Origin: Tribonema minus
Lineage: Eukaryota; Sar; Xanthophyceae; Tribonematales; Tribonemataceae
DNA: 64,000 nt
Assembly: GCA_017506865.1 (NCBI GenBank)
Contig: JAFCMP010000512.1
Span: 558,001 to 622,000 of the forward strand
Direction of reading: 5' to 3'
The translations under genes and the position numbers were made by a program. Shown one piece after another: positions 36,493 to 49,100 of the stretch. How positions within the stretch are numbered: position 1 is the first letter of the stretch; every line of letters begins with the position of its first letter. The notes below the pieces were generated by a model. It made no database searches. It had not been told where the DNA came from and worked only from the letters and a program-made list of their open reading frames with translations.

Positions 36493-37153
36493 GTGATTTA
36501 AATGACACGAAATATCCACATGGCATCATCAAATGTACTGACAAAACGAGAACAGCATTAAGCTCTGTCTTTTTCATAAATCCACTGCCAACAAGTGGCC
36601 CCACCGACACCTCAAGTCTTCCTGTTTGACGTCCTCCTGGACCTCTGCAGGTGAAGTTGATCAACTTCAATAGTTGTCATTGTCTCATGAGGCGAATTGC
36701 TTGTGATCACAGCGGCGCCACCGACACCGAGTTCTTGTTTAGCGTCTTCCTGGACCACTGCAGTTGATGTTGATCAAGTGCAACCATTGTTTGTGGTCTA
36801 GCGAGGCGAATTGCTTGTGGACATCACGGAAATGGGTAAGATTGCCCTTTTGTGTGAGCTGTTTGCACCGACCGGCACATGATTGTCCATTGAAGCACGG
36901 GGTACTTTTGTGTCAGCTGCACGGGGACGAATGAAGCTGGAGAGTGATTCCTGCTTCAAGCGACAGAATGAAATCGAAACGTGCCACGTGTCTTGGAACT
37001 TCTGTCATTGGCTTTGTGTTGAACCAGAACGCCGCAGTGCGGTACTTGAGATAAGTTGGCCCGTCTGTTCACACAGAAAATGGAAACAAGCACAGTTTCA
37101 TGCTGTGCGCCAGCCATGGACTGCGGTCAATGGCTCATATGCAGTGGAGCCTG

Positions 37154-37199
<46 letters not shown>

Positions 37200-40100
37200 A
37201 CAATTCATCACATCAACATATGGCACCCCTTCCACTCTGCCCGTTGTAGCTCAGTGAGCGGAGCCCTGATTCTCTGATGCACAGCAGGTAAAATTAAACT
37301 TTCCAGATGGCCAAACAGCTCAAAAACCCTCATGTCTCCCCCCACTTTGTGCAGGAGCAAGGCGACAGGCGCCATAGCCTTCCCCAAGCCGCGGATTCCG
37401 CGCACGCCCCGAGACCACCCCATCAAAAAGTGCCTCTTGCTTGGCAGTGGTGGCCTCAGCATTGGTCAGGTGAGATTATGCGGTGCATACTTTTGAAGGC
37501 GCCCACTGCGTTCGGCTGGCAACTGCAGACAGACGTTTGTCACTGGCTCGTTAGATGGGACTCCTTGTTGCTCGGCAGCACATGGGTAACTGTGCCAGAG
37601 CTCAACTGGTGTGTTGTGAAGGGGGGCAGCATGAAGTGCAGCAGTGCTCAGCGGCCATCTTATCTGCATCAGTGCTCAGCTCCCTCTCTCGCAACGCAAT
37701 CTCTACGAACTACATGTTCCTGTGCGACACCCCCCCCCCCCCGTGCAGGCAGGAGGGTTCACTGCGACGGCGCCTTGCCAATTATATATACCTGTGGAAT
37801 GCCCCCTGTGCAGGCAGGGGCATTTTTAACTGTTCAGGCTTTTTGCCAACCATATCTTCCTGTGCACCGCCCGGCAGGGAAGTTTGACGACTCGATCTTG
37901 TCAACCATATATTCCTGTGCCATGACTCCCTGTGCATCCAAGAGCGTTTTACTATTCAGGCTTCTTGCCAACCGCATGCCCCTGTGAAATGCCCCTTTAT
38001 GCGCGCAGGGGAGCTTGACTACACAACTTTTTTGCCAACCATTTTTTCCTGTGCGACGCCCCCCCCCCCCCCCCACCTTGTGCAGGCAGGGGAGTTCGAC
38101 TACTCGGGGTCCCAGGCCATAGATTCCTGTGAAATGGGGAGTTTGACTGCTCTCCTTGCCAACCGAATATCCTGTGAAATGACCCCCTGTGCAGGCAGGG
38201 GAGTTTGAACCATACATTCCTGTGCGCCCCCCCCCACCCCCACCCCCCGCGTGCAGGCAGGGGAGTTTGACTACTCTGGCTCCCAGGCCATCAAGGCGCT
38301 CAAGGAGGAGGGCGTGGAGGTCATCCTCATGAACCCCAACATTGCCAGCGTGCAGACCAACGTGGACACCAAGAGCCTGCACAAGGCGGACGAGGTCTTC
38401 TTCCTGCCCGTCAACCCGCACTACGTCGAGCAGGTAAGCGTAGTGTGTCAACGCTCAGTAGGAGTCGAGTAGGCGCCATGTGTCAGTGCTCAGTAGGGGG
38501 TTGGAAGAGGCATTGCTCAATGAGGCTGTGCTCAACTTGAGCCCAGATAAGAGCGCAGACGAGGTCTTCTTCCTGCCCGTCGACCCGCACTACGTCGAGC
38601 AGGTACGCGGTGGTGTGTCAGTGCTCAGTAGGGCTTAGGCAAGCGCTCAGTGAGGCTGTGCTGAAGGCGAGCCCAGACAGACGAGGCAAACGATGTCTTT
38701 TTGCTGCCAGTCAACCCTCACTACGTCAGAGCAGGTACGCAGTGGTGTGTCAGTGCTCAGTAAGGCTCGGAAGAGGCAGCGGTCAGTGAGGCAGTGCTCA
38801 AGTTGAGCCCAGACAGACAAGGCAAACGAGGTCTTGTTCCTGCCCGTCAACCCGCACTACGTTGAGCAGGCAAGCGTGTGTGAGCAGGCAAGCGTGTGTG
38901 TCAGTGCTCAGTAGAGGGGCTTGGAAGTGGCAGCGCTCAATGAGGCAGTGGTCACAGAGGTGCAGCAGCGCTCAGCAGGGCAGTGCTCAGTAGGGTATTG
39001 CATTGCGATGAGGGCGGTGCTCAGTAGTCTAGGCAGCACCGCTCAGTAGGACATGATAGCAGCGCTCAACAGCGCATGGCAGCAGCGCTCAGCAAGGCAT
39101 GGCAGCAGGGCTCAGGAAGGCAGCGCTCGATAAGGCAGTGCTCAATCAGGCAGTGCTTATGCACATGACAGCAGGGGCCACGCATGCAGCGGGCGGGTGA
39201 TGGATCACTGGCACTCTGCCCAAGCAGCAGTACTCAGCGAGGTTGACGTTGAGAAAAAATGCGCTCAACAAGGCATCGCTTAATGATGCAGCGCATTATG
39301 GCTACACCAGCTCGACTGCTGTTGCGCTCTGATTTGATTTATTGCTGGGCTGATTAGAGAACATGCATTTTCAAGTAGCCATTCGACTGCAACATATAGC
39401 AACCGCAATTACACAATTGAAACAGATAATCGAAACATGTCAAATGCAAGGCTCAATCTGCCATGCAGCATCAGCTGACATTGCCAGCAACGCACACTCC
39501 AACACTCTCTGAGCAGCGGACCTACCACCGCGCTTCAGAATTTATACGTGTGCAATAACGAACGTCGTGGCCGTCAATTGCTTTGCGGTGGCCTGCATTC
39601 GGTGGCCCCGTGAAGTACGAAACGCCCGCACATTTTTTCGACTCACCATTGTTTGGGAGACCCACTCAGGGGTCTCCATGTGGTGACAATCATGTCTCAC
39701 TCTGAAAATGGCCTTGAATGTAATGCTAGTCAGTACTTCATGTCAGGTTTCTTGCAGCCGATGTCGATGGTTCGACCTACGTGACCAATTCAAGGAAGGG
39801 TACCTATTCTCTGGAAACAAATCAAAAACCTACTTCGACGTATTTTATATCGCGGGTCTGAGGCTAGCCCCTCTGCTCTTGCACATGTCAGTGCTGGTAA
39901 CCAGCAGGATGTGCAGCGTGCTGAGCGCTGTGCATGTGCAGGAGCATCACAGGGAAAAGAAGTCGAATGGCATGGGAAACTTGTGAACAACGTCACGTGC
40001 ACGCATTTTAATGAGAGGCGGCATTTGAGCATGGCTTATAAAAGAGGGGCCCTAACCCTGACCCTCACACTTTGGGAGAAAGGCTGAATTGCCCAGAGGG

Positions 40101-43100
40101 CCCTGTGACGTGTTTAGCACTGCAGCGGCTTCATCTGCTTTTCCAGTTGGTTCTATTTGCTGGTATGTATGCGTGGCAAGTATACCTACCCTCAATGATG
40201 ACGTTGTTTGCACGTGTGCGCACTGGCAGGTGCTCAAGCGGGAGAAGCCGGACGGCATTGTCATCTCCATGGGCGGCCAGACAGCGCTCAACTGCGCAGT
40301 GGAGCTGTACAAGGCCGGCACCTTTGAGAAATACAGTGAGTGCATACATACCGTCGAGTACATACCCTACATACCCTAGTGCGTAGTGAGTAGCCAGACA
40401 GCGCTCACTTGCGCAGTGGAGCTGGCACCTTTGAGAAATCAAATGAGCACAGTACCCTGGAGTACATAACACCCTACATACCTTATGAGCGGACAGACAG
40501 CGCTCAATTGCGCAGTGGAGCTGCACATGGCCGGCACCTTTGAAACATTCAAGTACATACATACTCGAGAGAACACACCCTATGTACCGCATGCATTGTG
40601 AGGGGGGGCGACAGCTGGTTCTTTTCAGATTCATGATCAAGCACAATGCAGCGCTGTGAATGTTTTCTGTACGTCCATGAATGTTCATCATACAGGAGTG
40701 CAGCCAGCCTAAGTTGCTCAGGAGTATTGAGCAAGTTTGTTACTCTTCATACCTTGCAAACTAGCATCGTGCCAAATTCTTCTGGCAGCAGCAGCTATAT
40801 TGTGGCTGGCGCCCACCATCATCATACTACCCCTTAACGCTTGTACCAATGGCGCTGTGTTAAAAAATACTTCACAATTGAAGTATGCTGCATAGCAAGG
40901 GTCGCATTGGCCGCTCTTGCTGCCCTGCGTTATGACAATGCGTGCCGGCGCGCCGCCACTAAGGCTCGGCTGCTGTTCTGTCACCTCCGAAGTCCCTCTC
41001 GCAGTATGCTGCTGGCAGTGGCACCATTTGATCAGGTACTTCAAAGAACCTTCTTTGTGCAGTGCATGATCAGATTGCTGATTGCCGCTGCCTGTGTTCT
41101 CTTATTGCGCAGACGTCAAGGTTCTCGGCACGCCCGTTGAGGCCATCATGGCCACAGAGGACAGGGACGTCTTCAAGGACAAGGTGAGTACTTGAAGTTC
41201 AGTACTGAAGGTTGATGAAGTGTGAAAAAGTGTGCACGTAGAACTGGAGGATTGCATTGACTGCGAATATAATTGGCAACAACACTGGAGGATTGCATTG
41301 ACTGCGAATATAATTGGCAACAACAAGGGGGTTTCGATACAGCAGTGGGCGATGATCATGGCCACGGAGGACAGGGACATCATCAGGGAAAAGGCGAGTA
41401 ATTGAAGTTAATCGTTGAAGTTTGATTTGATGTCTGTCTGTGTAGATTTGGCGAGGTACATAGTGCATAAAAATATAGTGTAGGTTTGACGAGATTGCAA
41501 GTGACTGTGGATGTGACCGGCAGAATAGAAGAACGATGACGAAAGACGATAGTTCACGAGGCTGTCAGGGGCTATGCTGTGCTGCACAGAGGCTGCAACA
41601 TCGCGTTGACTTTTATAGCTTGTGGTGTCATTCATGCCGCGCATTTGCTCGCTGCATGCAGGCTGCAAACCTGCGAATATACATGAGCAGGCTGCACACT
41701 TGTGAACGTACACATGCATGCAGTGCACTGTTAGGGCGCATTGCACTGGCTGCTGCTGCTGTGACGCAACAGTCGAACGCAACGGCGTTGCCATCTCACG
41801 CAGGCAAATCTCACGCAGGCAACGCTACGTGCTAAGTTGCAATATTGACATCGCGCAAATCACCGTGCAGAGGAACCTGAGCTTGAGCCATCACAGCAAC
41901 AAGTCACACACGTGCTAGTGTGTAGGAAAGGAAGTGATATTACAAAGCACAGCAAGCCTGGGCATTCCAGCTCAGGATTGCTGAGTCATCCATGAAAATG
42001 ATCTCGAACTGATCTCGAACAGATCTCAAACAAACTGCAACGTCAAGTGCACAACTTCAAGTGCAACCTGACTGCTACAAAACAGTGCTCATTTCAACAC
42101 CCTCCCCCAGTCAAGACTCCCATGAGCTTGACTGTCAAAACTGAAATGACAGCTGTGACAGAGCCTGGTGCCTTCCTCTGCGCTGCCACTAAACAACAAC
42201 TGCAATCATGCGCTGCCCAAAAGCGCCGCTGTGTGGAAGTGGTGCTGAACTGCGCCTAGCACTTTGGTCAGCAAATCTGCATGCTGCTCCTGTGTGCGCA
42301 CTGACTCTACTGAAACTAGTCCGTTCTGCACTTGCTCGCGCACATAATGGTACTTTACATCAATGTGCTTAGTGCGCTGCGAGGCACCTGCGTCCGCAGC
42401 TAAATGGATCGCCGCTGCGTTGTCCTCCATAATGCGCACCACCCCCTGCTCCGCGCCAAGAAACTCCAGCAGCTGCGCCAAAGGCCGCACTTCCTTGCTA
42501 GCCTCGCAAAGCGCCACGTACTCCGCCTCCGTTGAAGAAAGCGTGACGCAAGGCTGCAGTTTCGAGCGCCAAACTACCGCCGCTCCGCAGAGCAGAAACA
42601 TGTAGCCGGTCTGACTGCGCCGCGTAGAGCTGTCGCTGGCGAATGACGCGTCCGCATAGCCGACCAGTTGCAGCTGCGCTCCCTCCTGCCGCCTGTAGGT
42701 GATACCTGTGGGGTGGCCCATCAGGTAATGCAGCACGCCTTGGCTGCCTCCATGTGGCACCGCTTGGGCTGCGCCATGTGCCGCTGTAGCTGCGACACCG
42801 TAAAGCTGATGTCCGGCCGCGTGCAAGTGGCTATCCACTGCAGTCCGCCAACCATACTCTGGTACTCTGCTACCTGAGCTCCCTCCAGCTGCGCCGACTC
42901 CTCTGCTGCAATAGCCGTTGTCGCCGCTGGGGTGTGTGCCGGATGCGCGCCTAGCTGGTGGTGACGCTCCAGCAGCGTGTTGATGCAGTCTGGTTGCGAG
43001 AGCGTGATGCTGCCGTCGTCGTGGCGCGTGAAGTTGATGCCGAGGAACCGCGTGGGAAATCCCAGGTCCTTGATGGCGAACTAGCTGGCGATGAGGTCAA

Positions 43101-46100
43101 CGGTCGCCTGCAGCACGCTGTCCGTGCTGCCCGTTGTGAACACGTCGTCCACGTAGATGACCACAATGACTCCGTTGCTGCAGTTGCGCAGCACGCAAGC
43201 GTCCGCCGGTGACTGAACAAAGCCGTGCTCCAGCAGAAAGCGATCAGCTTCCTGTGCCAAAGCGCTGGGCTTTGGTGCAAGCCGTAAAGTCCCTTGTGCA
43301 GCTGCATCACAAGAGGCTCGCCGTCTGCTCCGCGCTGCACGTAGCCCTCTGGCTGCCGCACGAATGTAGGCTTGTCGATGTCGGCTTGGATGAACGCGTT
43401 CATGACGTCGCAGATATGTAGCTGCCAGTGTAGCTGCCAGCCATGATGAGCAGCTAGCGCCACAACAGACCGTAGTGACTTGATGTCTGCGGTGGGCGCG
43501 TAGACGTCGTCGAAGTCGATGCCGGGTCGCTGCTGATCGCTGCGCACTACTAGCCGCGCCTTGTGACGAACAACCTCGCCTTGCTCGCCGAACTTGGTCT
43601 TGAAGACCCAAGTGCAGCCAAGCACTTTGGCGCCCACCTCCACCTCACTGCGTGGAATGAGACTCCAAGTGCCCCTGCCCTGCAGCTCCGCAATCTCGCG
43701 ATCGCACGCCGCTCGCCACTTGCCGCCATCAGTGCCCGAGACAGCCTCCCTGTACGACTTGGGGTCTGCTGGCACCTGCTCCGCCAAGGCAGCAAATCTC
43801 GCGGCAGGCTGAGCCGAGTGACCGCGCCCGCTGCGCGTACGCGACGCCTCAGGTGCTACTCGGGCGCCCTCCCCGGGCTCTGCTGCTTCCACATCTGCTG
43901 CATCTGCTGCTGCGTCTGCTGCATCTGCTGCGTGCGCGCCAGTAGGTTGAGGCTGCTGCTGTTCTTTCTCCCCCACTGATGGCGCGTCAATTGTGGCAGG
44001 CGACTCTCCGGGCGTTTCTATGAAGGTGACATTCCTGCTGACCACTACTTGCCGGGTGCGCTCGTTGTAGATAAGGTATCCTCCGCGCACAGACTCTGAC
44101 CAGCCGACCAGCCGCCCGCGCCAGCCCTTGTTGGTCATCTTGCCCTGTTCGCCTTCCACGCACACGTACGCATAGGAGCCAAACACCCGTATGTGCTCCA
44201 GGTTCGCCACCTTGCCCGTCCACGCCTCGTACGGCGTCTGCCCCCCTATGGCTGAATGAGGGCTGCTGTTGATGAGGTAAACTGCCGCCTGCACTGCATG
44301 CTCCCATAGAAATAGTGGGAGGGAAGCATGCTGCAGCATGCAGCGGGCCTTGCTGTTGATTGTGCGCCAAGCCCGCTCCGCGATGCCGTTGGACTCCGGA
44401 GTGTACGGCGAAGAGTGGCTGAGCAAGTACCCCGCCGAGCGCGCGTGCTCCTGAAGATCTGCGCTAATGAACTCCTTTGCGCAGTCCATGTGCAATTCGT
44501 GCATATGCGCAGCTGCAGGCGCCAGTACCTCCCCGCGCAGCCACTCCACGTCTGCCACCTGGTCACCCTTGTGCCGGTGACAGTGAACTACATGGTACCT
44601 AGATACCTCGTCGATGAGCACCCGAGCGTAGAGGCTCCTGTTGCGGCTCTCCACCTCGTAGGGCCCGGCCGTGTCCGAGTGCCAAAGCTGTCCTTTGGCA
44701 GTAGCACCCTGTGTGGCCTGAGGGGGGTGCGGCTGGTGAGCTGCCTTGCCCAAATGGCAGGTCTCACAAGGCTCCAGCTCCCCAACTGGAAGTTGAACTC
44801 CGGTCCCCTCCGTATCTGCAAGCCTCCGCATGTCCGCCAGGTTGAGGTGCCCCAGCCGCTGATGCCATCGCTGCAGAGAGACCTTCGCTGCATAAGCGGC
44901 TGCGCCCTCTTTACCGCGTCCAGCAAGTTGTGCGGCTTTGCTGTCCAGACGCACCCTGAAGCGGAAAAGGCCTCCGTATGGCTCCAAACGTACCTCCTCG
45001 CGAGGTTCTCCCGGCAGAATTAACTTGGAGTGATGCTTGCTGAGAATGACACTGCCGCCATGCTTGGTCAGCAGTGAGGCACTGAGCAGTAACTGTCCTG
45101 ACCCGGGAATTACTACTGCCTCCCGCACCAGCAGCTGCTCCTCGCGCCCGTGCTTGACTGGCACCTTGATGTGCAACTCCGCTACGCCCACCGACACCGT
45201 GACCTCCCGAGAAGCTGAAGCATGAGCAGTCTCCACCGGGATACGATCGGGCCGCCATGCTGAAACTACTGAGCTCAAGTCGACCCCAAGCTGCAAAGGG
45301 TCAATGATGTGCCGGTTTGCTCCACTGCCACGTAAATGTAGACATCGCCAGACGCCTGCTGCTGCTGAGGCACAGCTGCTGCTAAAGCAGTGCCCTCACC
45401 CTGCGACTCTCCGACCCGAGCGATGCAAGCCCGTGTAGGATCCTCGCCGCCTGCCTCTTGCTGACGACGCTGCTGCTTCGCCAAGGATTTCTTTGCCGCA
45501 AATGACCCTGGCGCCGGCTTCTTGCCGGCCTTTTTCTGTTTGCACTCGTAAGCCCAGTGACCTACGCGCCCGCACCAATGACACGCGCCCTTAACTTGAG
45601 GCACGCTCCTGTCCAGACCCTTGCCTGGAACCTGTGCTGCAAAGGCTGCCGCGCCCTTGCCGGTCCTCGCAGCTGCGACCTCCGCGTCGTAGTGCGCCTT
45701 GAGCTGCCGCTCCGCCTCATCCAAGTCCATGCGTGGCATGCACCGGAGATTAGTAGCCACCATCCGGTAACCTTCCGTGTTGGGGAGACCCCGCAACAAA
45801 AGCAGCAGCAGCTCGCCATCAGCCATCGCTATGCCCAGCGTGGCCAATCTGGACCGCAGGTAGCGCGCGTGACCGAAATACTCCGCCACCGAGCGCTCCC
45901 CCATCTCCAGAGAGTGCAGCTGGTCCGATATTGCCATGGCCGTACTGACGCTCCTCGGCTCGAACCTCCGCTGCAACGCCCTGAAGGACTCCCTTCCGTG
46001 CCTGTTGTTCCCTAAGCGTAGTAGGATGTAGTGGACGTCAGTCGCCTTGCGGGACACGCAGGCGACCAACGCTGAGTAAATCCTGACATCCAGCTCGTCG

Positions 46101-49100
46101 TAGACGCGCTGGTTGCTGACCCGCAGCCCAACGTCGAACTGCTCTCCCCATTGCACCATGCATGCCGGGACTCCTTCGCACAGCAGTGCCGACTCGAACG
46201 CGTTGGCGAACATAGGCCAATCCTCGTCCTTGCCGTCGAATAACTCTAGCTTCAGCTTGAGCTTAAGGCTCATAAAAGTTGCAATATTGACATCGCGCAA
46301 ATCACCGTGCAGAGGAACCTGAGCTTGAGCCATCACAGCAACAAGTCACACACATGTGCTAGTGTGTAGGAAAGGAAGTGATATTACAAAGCACAGCAAG
46401 CCTGGGCATTCCAACTCAGGATTGCTGAGTCATCCATGAAAAAGATCTCGAACTGATCTCGAACAGATCTCGAACAAACTGCAACGTCAAGTGCACAACT
46501 TCAAGTGCAACCTGACTGCTACAAAACAGTGCTCATTTCAACACTAAGCATACCTACTCCTGTAGAAAAGCATTCCGCACTGTCCTTGCAAGACATCGGA
46601 AATGAGCGTGGCATGGTGCGGTGGTTACTAAGTGCTGATTGCCAACGGGCCTAAGGTCAACATGGTGCAGTACAGAGCCGCTGCTTAGATCTCATGCGCA
46701 GGCATTGCAGATCCAGTCACTGCCTGCATGTGAAGGCATGGTGCGACTGAGATCATGTGACCAAGGTGCACTCGAGGTTGACTCCAGTCAGTGAATGAGA
46801 GTAGACATAAGCGGAGCATGGTGCGGTCAGTACTAACTGCTGACTGCCTGTGGGTTCAAAGTCAGCATGGTGCAGTTTGAGTCGGCATGTGCAGTTTCCA
46901 TCATTCAGTCCGTTGTCGACAACGTGCACGGCGTACTGGATTATCCCACGGCGCAGTGATGGCGTGGGCACAGCGTCACTTCACGAACATCGCGGTGCCC
47001 CGAACGCTGCCCTTGGCGGCGGTGGCTGAGGCCACCACTGCAGCACCTCAGCATTGCGCATGAGCTGCTCGAAGCGCATGGATGCCGGGGGCCGAAGTCC
47101 AATGTGGCGCTAGGGGGCAGCGCTCAGGGTGCCGCGATGATCGTGAAGCGGCGGTGTGCCCACGCCATCACTGCGCCGTGGAACCTCTCCAGTACGCCGT
47201 GCGCATTGTCGGCAATGGACTGGATGATGAACTGCGCCGTGCTGCCCTCCACTTGGGGGACAGGCCTCGGAATGTGTACTTTTGCGAAGCGTCCAGGGGG
47301 AGGAAGCAGCGCGTGCATCACTTCTTGACTGGTTCCGCCCAGCAAGTGTAGGCACATAGAGTACTGCTGGCAGGCTAGCTGCCCTCCGATTAAGTTGAGC
47401 AGACAGGCGACAGTGCTGGCTATCTGGCTGGTGTTGCCGTGGCCACGAGAGCTCGGCCTTTTGCGGTCTAGCGCTTCCCGCCAGGAGTGGCGGCAGCGAC
47501 GCAAACCTCACCGCTTACGCCTGCGTTCCCCTCGCGCTGTGCACGCAGCTGGCAAGCGTGCACCCATAAGCGTTGCTATGGAGCTGGCATTTCTCACAAA
47601 AAGCCTCGGCAGTGATGCAAACCTCGTCTAATCGGCAGCCACGCAAACCTCACCAGCTTTGATTGTGTTCGCCTCGCGTTGTGTATGTATGCAGCTGGCG
47701 GAGATCGACGAGAAGGTGGCCCCGTCTGAGGCGTGCTGCGACGTGCCGGCCGCGCTCGCTGCCGCCAAGCGCATCGGTGAGAACTTGAAGTTTTAGTCGA
47801 AGTTCTCTCATTGCACATCCTGGAGAAATTTGTGCGCTGTGCCGGCCGCGCTCGCTGCCGCCAAGCGCTCGGTGAGAACTTGATGTTGAAGTTTGCTTAC
47901 TGCACGTGTTGGCAGAGGTTTCTTCACCGCAGCCCATTTGCCCCCGAGCCTATGCACAGCAGGCATGGCAGTCGCTATACTGAGCCTGCGCAGAGCTGAC
48001 AAGGCAGTTGCCGCACTGCAGCCCGTTTCGCCGAGGTTTTGCAGAGCAGGCAAGATGGCTACTGCATTGTTCTGCCGGAAGGCTCTGGGGGGGGGGCACT
48101 GCTGAAGATCTGGTATGACTCCGCTGCACCATTTGTTGGTTGCATGCTGCACTATTGTTGGTGGTGCTTTACTGCAGCGCTTGCCGCTGCTGCAGCAGAT
48201 GCCGTCTGATGCGGCCATTGTGTTTGCTTGCCTGCACGGCACTGCGGTACTCGGTTCGCACGTCCCTGACAGCTCCAACGTTGACGTGCAACGCTCTCCA
48301 CAGCGTCGATCACGTCTGCACACGTACAACGCAGCACACCCGATAGCGGCGCTGGTGTTGTCTTTGAAGATGCCATTGCGAGTCATTGTCACAATCACAC
48401 GATGCAGTCTCATACTGCACCAGCCTGCCGCATCAAGTGAGAACGTCACTCTAGCCCGAACTCATACACGTCACAGTACAAGCGCTCAGGTCTTGAAGTT
48501 GCTGCTAGTGATGCCCAGATTGCGCCCATTCTCATTGATCTGGCGCTGCACCTGCTCTTCTCTGATTGGCCAGGCTACCCCGTCATGGTGCGCGCCGCGT
48601 ACGCGCTGGGCGGCCTGGGCTCCGGCATCTGCGAAAACGAGGAGCAGGTATGTATGCACAGCATCTTATACCTACGTACTTGCTGTGCATACGCATGTCC
48701 AGCATGCCTATTTTGCCTCATTGCATACGTCAGTGTTTCACACCATGGTCTCTACTTCAGCGACAGAGAGCAAAATTGCTGCACGGCCATGCGTCAAGGG
48801 GTCAACCGCTGATTGACAATGCAAGTTTCAACTGCATGCCTGCACTCGACCTTGCCTGATGCAACTGTCCGCCGAACTTCAACAGTGCATTTTGCTCATA
48901 TGCAACAACTACTCAATGCCGACCTTGTGTGTGGCTGAATCTGCGTGCCATCACTGCTTCAGACCCAGGCGCTGTGCCAACGTGCCCTGGTGCTGAGCCC
49001 CCAAGTGCTGGTTGAGAAGAGCCTCTGGGGCTGGAAGGAAGTGGAGTACGAGGTCGTGCGTGACAGGAACGACAACTGCATCACAGTCTGCAACATGGAG

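Larger units (their letters stand above)
41837..46543 (-). mobile_element. Ty1/Copia LTR retrotransposon, antisense in CPS intron 12; broken, young
   Basis: A 4.7-kb element lies on the minus strand between 263-265 bp LTRs, with a 5-bp CTAAG target duplication (41832-41836 and 46544-46548). Parts in element order: gag with a CCHC knuckle ([14 protein letters not shown]), protease region, integrase with its HHCC zinc site and DD-E core, reverse transcriptase, RNase H. The order IN before RT places it in Copia. The reading frame is interrupted about two or three times in the pol region, so it looks like a broken copy. The two LTRs differ by only about three substitutions and one small indel, so insertion was recent. 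The gag frame starts in or right beside the 5' LTR. Confidence 0.93.

Noticed and set aside
37735-38256. CRISPR-like regular repeats
   Set aside because: Repeats are copies of the adjoining exon edge with uneven units, in a spliced eukaryotic gene; there are no unique spacers of constant length and no cas genes.
44328-45023. 231-codon plus-strand frame
   Set aside because: Antisense shadow of the GC-rich Copia integrase region.
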